From assembly GCA_016784945.1 (NCBI GenBank), contig JADHTP010000025.1, positions 1 through 19,869 on the forward strand: a DNA stretch of 19,869 bases. The letters run 5' to 3'. This stretch comes from Deltaproteobacteria bacterium (GTDB taxonomy: Bacteria; Myxococcota_A; UBA9042; DTJE01). Every line of letters starts with the position of its first letter. The stretch's first letter is position 1. The notes under the pieces are model-generated. The model searched no databases. It saw nothing but the letters and a program-made list of their open reading frames with translations, and was not told the origin of the DNA. Of the stretch, positions 15,466 through 19,869 are shown in pieces. The position numbers and the translations under genes are program-made.

Positions 15466-17675
15466 GACGCCCACCTCTCCACGCGGACGAAGTTCACGTT
15501 CATGCCCGTGCCGCCCATGATCGGGTCCACCTTGTACCGGGTGACGAGGCGGGAATCGCTGGCGCCGCGGCCCTTTGCGAATTTCAGGCCCTTTGCGTCA
15601 TGGCCGTAGCCGTGGACCATGTACACGCAGTCGGGGCGGATGCGCTGGGTCGCCTTCAGGGGAACGGGTTCCGACCGGACGCCGTCCTGGTTGATCAGCA
15701 CCACGTTCGTGCCGTCCTTCAGTCCCATCTCCGTGGCCACCCGGGCGTTCAACCAGACTTCGTTGCCGTCCACCACCTCGGAGAGGAACCGGTTGTTGGT
15801 GGTGCGGCCGAAGGTGTGAGCGGGCGAACGGCCGAAAAGCAGGCGGAACTGGCCGGGCGGCGGTTCCTCCGGGGGTTCATACTGCGGCACGGGATCGAAA
15901 CCCGCCTGCTCCAGGGTGTCCGAGTACAGTTCGATCTTCCCGGAGGGCGTGTCGAAGGCGGGGTCCAGACCGTCCTCGATGTACACTGGCGTGGGCTTGC
16001 CCAGGGCCACGCCCGACAGCCGCAGTTCGTCGCAGTCGAATCCCCCGGCCTTCACCCGGTGCATGGCGTATTCCACGCTATCCTTCCAGGGGAAATAGTC
16101 ATTCAGACCGATCCGGTGGGCCAGCTCCCGGGCGATCCACCACCCCGGCTTGGAATCGTACAGGGGGTCCACCACCGGCTGTCGCACGGCCACGAAGGGC
16201 TCCTTGTAGGGCGGCGTGTGGACCTCGTCGCACCGTTCCAGGTAGGTGGACTCGGGCAGCACCACGTCGGCGAATCCGCAGATTTCCGCAGGCAGAACGT
16301 CCACGGCCACCATGAAATCCAGGGACTGGATGGCCTTCATGGTCTGCTCCGGCGCGGGAAGGGACTGGATCAGGTTGGTCCCGTACACGATCCAGCCCTT
16401 GATGTCGTAGGCGGCCGTGCCCGGGATGCTGGCCATGCACAGCCCCGATGCCAGTGTGCTGTCCGCCAGCGGGTACAGGGTGTCCTTTGGCATGTCCGGC
16501 GGGGCCTTGGGCTTGTGGGCATACTTCGTGTAGGGGTAGCTCGGCAGGTCCACTTTGGATGGCAGGGTGAAGCCCCCCTTGCGGCCCCAGGCCCCCAGCA
16601 GGGCGTTCAGCAAAGCGATGGCCCGGCTGCGCTGTGTGTCGTCGCCGTACCAGGTCACGTGGCGCCCGGGGTGAACCAGCGAGGCCGGTCCGGCGCCGGC
16701 GATGAACCGGGCCGTTTCCACGATGGTTTCGGGGGGGATGGTGGTCCGGGCGAAGGCCCACTCGGGGGTCCGGTCCTTCAGGCTTTCCTTCAGCTTGTCC
16801 AGGCCCACCGCGTATCTTGCCAGGTAGTCGTGGTCATACAGCCCTTCGTTCACGATCACGTGCATCCAGGCCAGGAGCAGGGCGATGTCCGTGCCGGGCT
16901 TGATGGGCAGCCAGTACCGCGCCTTACCCGCAGCGATGGAGAAACGTGGGTCCACCACCACCAGTTCCGCTCCACGGTCCAGGGCGCGCGCCAGGTCCTG
17001 AACCTGGGTGTTGTGCATGTTTTCGCCCAGGTGGGAGCCGATGAGGGTGATCACCCGGGAGTGCTCCATGTCCGTGGTCTCGGGGGACCCCACGCCGGAG
17101 CCGAAGGTCAGCTGGAATCCCACCTCCCGGGGACCACGGCACTGGGCGTAGGACGGGGCCGCGATGTTGCCCGACCCGTAGGCCTTGAGCAGGTGCTTGA
17201 ACCAGCTTCCACCGTAGCCGTGGCTATAGAGGGCCATGGCCTCGGGGCCGTATTTATCTTTGATTTTCAAAAGGTTTTCGGCCACGTGATCCAGGGCCGC
17301 GTCCCATTCCACCTCCCGAAAGACCTGGTCGCCGCCCTTCGACTTCCGGATCAGGGGCTTCTTGAGCCGGTCCGGGTCGTACAGCAGACCGATGCCCCCC
17401 GTGCCCCTGGGACACAGCCGGCCCCTGGACAGGGGGTGGGCGGGATTGCCCGTGAGCTTGGTCACGCGCCCGTCCTTCACGTGGGCCAGGACGCCGCATT
17501 TCCAGAAGCACAACTCGCAGAATGTGGGCACCACCCGGTCCCCCTCGGTTCCAGGATCGTGGACCACGTCGGGGTCCGCCCCGAACCAGTTGGTGGTCAG
17601 GCCCGCGCCCACTGCGGCCGTCCCCGCCGCGGCGCCGCCGATCTGGATGAACTGCCTGCGTGTCAGTCCCGACAT
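15462..17675 (-). CDS. Tat-exported molybdopterin oxidoreductase, polysulfide/thiosulfate-reductase-like catalytic subunit
   Basis: 737 residues. The N-terminus has a twin-arginine signal (Leu-Thr-Arg6-Arg7-Gln-Phe-Ile) and an Ala/Gly-rich core. The cluster-binding motif is CX2CX3CX27C (Cys53, 56, 60, 88). Cys179 in Gln-Cys-Arg-Gly-Pro is the likely molybdenum ligand; Cys there places it with the polysulfide, thiosulfate, tetrathionate and arsenate reductases rather than the Ser-ligated DMSO reductases. The C-terminal third holds the cofactor-binding beta-barrel. Length fits PsrA/PhsA-like enzymes (~730-760). The YeeE/YedE genes and the thiol-bearing regulator in the same operon favour an inorganic sulfur substrate; reduction versus oxidation is not decidable here. 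AGGAG lies 8 bases before the ATG. The start is 23 bases after the regulator's stop. Confidence 0.92.
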   Translation of the reverse strand: MSGLTRRQFIQIGGAAAGTAAVGAGLTTNWFGADPDVVHDPGTEGDRVVPTFCELCFWKCGVLAHVKDGRVTKLTGNPAHPLSRGRLCPRGTGGIGLLYDPDRLKKPLIRKSKGGDQVFREVEWDAALDHVAENLLKIKDKYGPEAMALYSHGYGGSWFKHLLKAYGSGNIAAPSYAQCRGPREVGFQLTFGSGVGSPETTDMEHSRVITLIGSHLGENMHNTQVQDLARALDRGAELVVVDPRFSIAAGKARYWLPIKPGTDIALLLAWMHVIVNEGLYDHDYLARYAVGLDKLKESLKDRTPEWAFARTTIPPETIVETARFIAGAGPASLVHPGRHVTWYGDDTQRSRAIALLNALLGAWGRKGGFTLPSKVDLPSYPYTKYAHKPKAPPDMPKDTLYPLADSTLASGLCMASIPGTAAYDIKGWIVYGTNLIQSLPAPEQTMKAIQSLDFMVAVDVLPAEICGFADVVLPESTYLERCDEVHTPPYKEPFVAVRQPVVDPLYDSKPGWWIARELAHRIGLNDYFPWKDSVEYAMHRVKAGGFDCDELRLSGVALGKPTPVYIEDGLDPAFDTPSGKIELYSDTLEQAGFDPVPQYEPPEEPPPGQFRLLFGRSPAHTFGRTTNNRFLSEVVDGNEVWLNARVATEMGLKDGTNVVLINQDGVRSEPVPLKATQRIRPDCVYMVHGYGHDAKGLKFAKGRGASDSRLVTRYKVDPIMGGTGMNVNFVRVERWAS

Positions 17676-17698
17676 GGCTCTTTCTCCTGTGACAGCGC

Positions 17699-18034
17699 CT
17701 ACATCCTGTTGACTGGTCTGGAAGTCTCACAGCAACGCACCAGGCAGGCCAGCAGTTCCCCCACCTGGGAAACCGCCACCGAGTAGTGACGATAGCCCCC
17801 GTCGGGACGGACCTTCACCTGGCCGTGGAGCCTCAGGGTGGCCAGTTGTTGCGACACAACGGCCTGGGGAAGTCCCAGGGCCTGCCCGATTTCCTTGACG
17901 GATCTTTCCCCGGTGCAGGCCAGCAGGGCCATGATTCGCAGCCTGGTCGGGTTTCCCAGGGTCTTCAGGGCCTCAGCCATCCGTTCGGCCTCGCCCGGGT
18001 GGTTCAGGATACTGCTGATCAGTTCGCGTTCCAA
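17699..18034 (-). CDS. ArsR-family regulator with cysteines placed as in persulfide sensors
   Basis: 111 residues from a TTG at 18034, chosen because GGAG lies 8 bases upstream and the predicted promoter sits just beyond; an ATG at 17980 would trim 18 residues. Winged helix-turn-helix: Leu-Gly-Asn-Pro-Thr-Arg-Leu-Arg-Ile-Met-Ala-Leu-Leu, then Leu-Pro-Gln-Ala-Val-Val-Ser-Gln-Gln-Leu-Ala-Thr-Leu. Cys40 follows the first part, and Cys97, Cys101 and Cys102 sit in the last helix. In SqrR/BigR-type ArsR proteins one Cys in each of these places forms a sulfur bridge when persulfide is present and releases DNA. No metal-binding Cys-x-Cys of classical ArsR is seen. First gene of the sulfur operon, so it probably represses itself and the five genes that follow. 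The sensing role is inference. Confidence 0.85.
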   Translation of the reverse strand: MERELISSILNHPGEAERMAEALKTLGNPTRLRIMALLACTGERSVKEIGQALGLPQAVVSQQLATLRLHGQVKVRPDGGYRHYSVAVSQVGELLACLVRCCETSRPVNRM

Positions 18035-18063
18035 GCCTGTCGCTCCAGCAACATCGCGGAAGT

Positions 18064-18091
18064 AATATATGCAGAAATCAGGATATTGCAA
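18064..18091 (-). promoter_or_regulatory. Predicted promoter and operator of the sulfur operon
   Basis: On the minus strand TTGCAA (18086-18091) and TATATT (18064-18069, 5 of 6 to consensus) are 16 bases apart, placing the start point ~23 bases before the TTG. An inverted repeat, GTAATAT (18062-18068) and ATATTGC (18083-18089), with one mismatch and 14 bases between, covers both promoter boxes. A repressor bound there would block polymerase, as expected for ArsR autoregulation. Confidence 0.5.
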
Positions 18092-18120
18092 GAAGGAAAT
18101 GTCATGAGTGTGACCGACGG

Positions 18121-18205
18121 TAGCCAATAGCCAATCGCCTATCGCCTATCGCCTATCGCTATGCCTATGACTTGCGATTATCGATAGGCGACTAGCGATG
18201 GGCGG
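18121..18205. repeat. Head-to-head heptamer array
   Basis: Left block (18121-18162): two TAGCCAA units, three TCGCCTA units and a variant. Right block (18172-18205): the same unit on the other strand, for example TAGGCGA at 18185-18191. The two blocks form an inverted repeat; the core TCGCCTATCG occurs three overlapping times on the left and as its complement at 18182-18191. It lies between the hemerythrin stop (18214) and the regulator promoter and may also end hemerythrin transcripts. Confidence 0.65.
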
Positions 18206-18213
18206 TCCCCCTG

Positions 18214-19158
18214 CTAGTCGTCCAGCAGGCGGTGCTGGCCCTTCAGGCCCTGGATCCGGGTCACGTCCTGGGTCACTTCCAGGCAGCCCAGGTACTTGCC
18301 GGCCTTGTCGCGCACCGGGAAATAACGGATGAAGACCTTCATGTCCCGAAAATCGATCCAGAACTCCGCCGTGTCCCGCTTGCCGGCCTTGAAGTCCTTC
18401 AGGATGGCCTCCACCATGTGGACGCTCTTGGGCGGGTGGCAGTTCTGGACATTCATGCCCACCACGGAGCGGCTCCGTGGGAAGATCTTGTCGTGGTCCT
18501 CGTGGCTGAAATACTGGACCCTGTCGTCGGCATCCACGAAGGACAATTCCACGGGCAGCGTGTTGAGGATGGCGGCCATCACCGACCGGTCCACGTCCTC
18601 GGACAGGTCCTTCACCTGGCCGGCGTCGGCCAGGGTCTCGGCCAGGGCGTAGTACCGATCCCGGGTGTCGTCGCCCATGGCTGTCTCCGTGGCCTCGATT
18701 CCCTGGATCACCAATGCTTCGTCGGCCTCGGTCATCACCCGGATGGCCATGGGATAGAGGATGTCGTTTTCCTTCCAGAAGTGGTCCTTGCACAGGGTCT
18801 GGTACTGGTCGAAACCTTCCTTCAGGGAAGCCAGTGCCTCCTTGTTTCCGGCCAGGAAATCATCGGCGTGCTTCGTGAGGCGTTCGACCAGGTCGTGCTG
18901 TTGCTCGTGTTCCGCCAGCATCACCCCCAGGGGCCCGCCCTCGGCCGGGATTCCCCTCTCCTGGACCAGGGGGAAAAGGTGGTCCTCTTCCTTCTTGCTG
19001 TGGCAATGGTCGATATAGTTGGTGACGTAGTCCAGCATGCCGGAAATCGTTTCCTTCGACGGGCCGGACGGGTCCGCGAAGGCCACATCCATGGCGGCGA
19101 AGACCTTCTCGTGCATGGTGTGATCATCCATGAGCAGTTCGTACCAGCGCTTAACCAT
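18214..19158 (-). CDS. Hemerythrin-like protein with C-terminal PAS domain (DUF438-like)
   Basis: 314 residues. The ATG at 19158 is preceded by GGAGGAGGG; an ATG 21 bases upstream has no ribosome site. Residues ~5-145 are a four-helix hemerythrin domain with candidate di-iron ligands His13, His53, Glu57/58, His60, His84, Glu85, His88, His126 and Glu130. Residues ~195-305 form a PAS domain: Leu-Asn-Thr-Leu-Pro-Val-Glu-Leu-Ser-Phe-Val-Asp, then Arg-Ser-Val-Val-Gly-x-Asn-Val-x-x-Cys-His-Pro-Pro. Hemerythrin-PAS proteins of this sort are thought to sense or store O2, or bind NO; no kinase or other output domain is attached. Soluble, cytosolic. It is divergent from a peroxiredoxin gene and upstream of the sulfur operon on the same strand, consistent with redox defence. 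Confidence 0.9.
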   Translation of the reverse strand: MVKRWYELLMDDHTMHEKVFAAMDVAFADPSGPSKETISGMLDYVTNYIDHCHSKKEEDHLFPLVQERGIPAEGGPLGVMLAEHEQQHDLVERLTKHADDFLAGNKEALASLKEGFDQYQTLCKDHFWKENDILYPMAIRVMTEADEALVIQGIEATETAMGDDTRDRYYALAETLADAGQVKDLSEDVDRSVMAAILNTLPVELSFVDADDRVQYFSHEDHDKIFPRSRSVVGMNVQNCHPPKSVHMVEAILKDFKAGKRDTAEFWIDFRDMKVFIRYFPVRDKAGKYLGCLEVTQDVTRIQGLKGQHRLLDD

Positions 19159-19226
19159 TTGGGCCCTCCTCCGGTTCATTTAAAAAGCGTGTCGGCGACG
19201 GGGCATTGCCCCGGTCGGTTGTCCTT

Positions 19227-19254
19227 AGAATATTAGTAAGATTAAAAAGGTCAA
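19227..19254 (-). promoter_or_regulatory. Predicted promoter of the hemerythrin-PAS gene
   Basis: On the minus strand TTGACC (19249-19254) and TATTCT (19227-19232) are 16 bases apart. The -10 lies inside TTAGAATATTAGTAA (19225-19239), which loosely resembles a PerR/Fur-family box (about 10 of 14 positions). The operator idea is tentative. Confidence 0.4.
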
Positions 19255-19302
19255 GAAAAACCGGAAAAACCCGCGTCGATGTCAAATTTTGCCCGATTCG
19301 AC

Positions 19303-19331
19303 TTGACAGAACGGGCGTGTTGGTTATTAAT
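19303..19331 (+). promoter_or_regulatory. Predicted promoter of the peroxiredoxin gene
   Basis: A perfect -35, TTGACA (19303-19308), is followed after 16 or 17 bases by TATTAA or ATTAAT. The -10 lies within a perfect 10-base palindrome TTATTAATAA (19324-19333), a possible operator. The leader to the ATG is about 60 bases. Confidence 0.5.
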
Positions 19332-19398
19332 AAGGTTGATTTAGTCCGGATAAGAGCCGGAAAGAAACGGGACAGTCATCCACAGGAGGATATTCGCA

Positions 19399-19869
19399 AT
19401 GAGCAACAACACACTCGTACAGCAGAAGGCGCCAGGTTTCGATGCCGATGCGGTCGTTGGTACGGACTTTACTTCGGTGAACCTGGAAGGATACAAGGGC
19501 AAATGGGTGGTGCTTTACTTCTACCCGCTGGACTTCACCTTCGTGTGCCCCACGGAGATCACGGCCTTCAACGATTCGCTGGAGCAGTTCAAGGTCCTGA
19601 ATACCGAGGTGGTGGGCGTGTCCACGGACAGCAAGTTCTCGCACCTTGCGTGGGTCAAGACCCCCCGCGAGGAAGGGGGCCTGGGCGAGCTGCAGTATCC
19701 CCTGGTGGCCGACTTCACCAAGCAGATTTCGGCGGAATACGGCGTGCTTCTGGAAGGTGGGATGGCCCTGCGCGGTCTGTTCATCATCGACCCAGAAGGG
19801 ACGGTGGTGTACCAGACCATCCACGACCTCAACATCGGACGGAACATCAACGAAACCCTCCGTGTGCTC
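19399..19869 (+). CDS. Typical 2-Cys peroxiredoxin (Prx1/AhpC type), 3' partial
   Basis: 157 residues are visible before the window ends. AGGAGGA lies 8 bases before the ATG. The peroxidatic site is Pro43-Leu-Asp-Phe-Thr47-Phe-Val-Cys50-Pro, with Arg125 completing the active site. A Gly-Gly-Leu-Gly motif (93-96) is the one tied to over-oxidation sensitivity in Prx1 proteins; its partner Tyr-Phe motif and the resolving Cys would lie beyond the edge. The enzyme reduces H2O2 and organic peroxides in the cytosol using thioredoxin or a similar donor. Divergent from the hemerythrin gene across a 240-base AT-rich region holding promoters both ways. Confidence 0.95.
   Translation, partial: MSNNTLVQQKAPGFDADAVVGTDFTSVNLEGYKGKWVVLYFYPLDFTFVCPTEITAFNDSLEQFKVLNTEVVGVSTDSKFSHLAWVKTPREEGGLGELQYPLVADFTKQISAEYGVLLEGGMALRGLFIIDPEGTVVYQTIHDLNIGRNINETLRVL

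Noticed and set aside
15600..17786. Long open frame (728 codons) antisense to the molybdopterin oxidoreductase gene
   Set aside because: The minus-strand frame encodes a clear Tat signal, cluster motif and cofactor domains. The antisense frame stays open because third-position G/C bias removes stops; its product is Gly/His/Val-rich with no domain.

Overview
The window is GC-rich, roughly the mid-60s percent by eye, with strong third-position G/C. It looks like a deltaproteobacterial-type chromosome (Myxococcota, Desulfobacterota or a relative). The signs are a lipoprotein with a Asp/Thr/Gly-rich linker after its lipobox, an FHA-GAF-HD-GYP signalling protein, an octaheme cytochrome c, a DMSO-reductase-type sulfur enzyme, cytochrome bd and a hemerythrin. 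That lineage call is an inference. I see no rRNA, tRNA, CRISPR, integrase or transposase, and no gene-free stretch longer than 300 bases.

Layout. (1) 1-5022, plus strand: a tight three-gene cassette. It holds a 5'-truncated protein joining a nucleotide-transporter-like membrane domain, HEAT-like repeats and a cyclic-nucleotide-binding (cNMP) domain; a NACHT-type NTPase that begins with a Sec signal peptide; and a small stand-alone cNMP-fold protein. (2) 5088-9689, minus strand: an FHA-GAF-HD-GYP protein, a lipoprotein of unknown function, and an octaheme cytochrome of the hydroxylamine-oxidoreductase (HAO) family. (3) 9834-12211, plus strand: cydAB, cytochrome bd oxidase, divergent from the octaheme gene. 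(4) 12221-18034, minus strand: a six-gene operon in transcription order ArsR-type regulator, molybdopterin oxidoreductase, four-cluster ferredoxin, NrfD-like membrane subunit, and two YeeE/YedE sulfur-transporter proteins, the second with a rhodanese-like tail. (5) 18214-19158, minus strand: a hemerythrin-PAS protein, divergent from (6) 19399 to the end, plus strand: a 2-Cys peroxiredoxin cut by the window edge.

How it fits together. Regions 2 to 6 read as a respiratory and redox-defence neighbourhood of an anaerobe or microaerophile. A quinol-linked polysulfide/thiosulfate-type reductase is paired with sulfur-compound uptake and a thiol-bearing ArsR regulator that may sense persulfide. Cytochrome bd removes oxygen, the octaheme protein probably acts on a small nitrogen or sulfur oxyanion, and hemerythrin and peroxiredoxin handle oxygen, NO or peroxide.

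The most unusual parts are the exported NACHT cassette at the left end, a sulfur transporter ending in an inactive-looking rhodanese fold plus a Lys4-Gly3-Cys tail, and intergenic arrays with a 7-base period at three places, two of them next to hairpins of a common GTAGGGG type.
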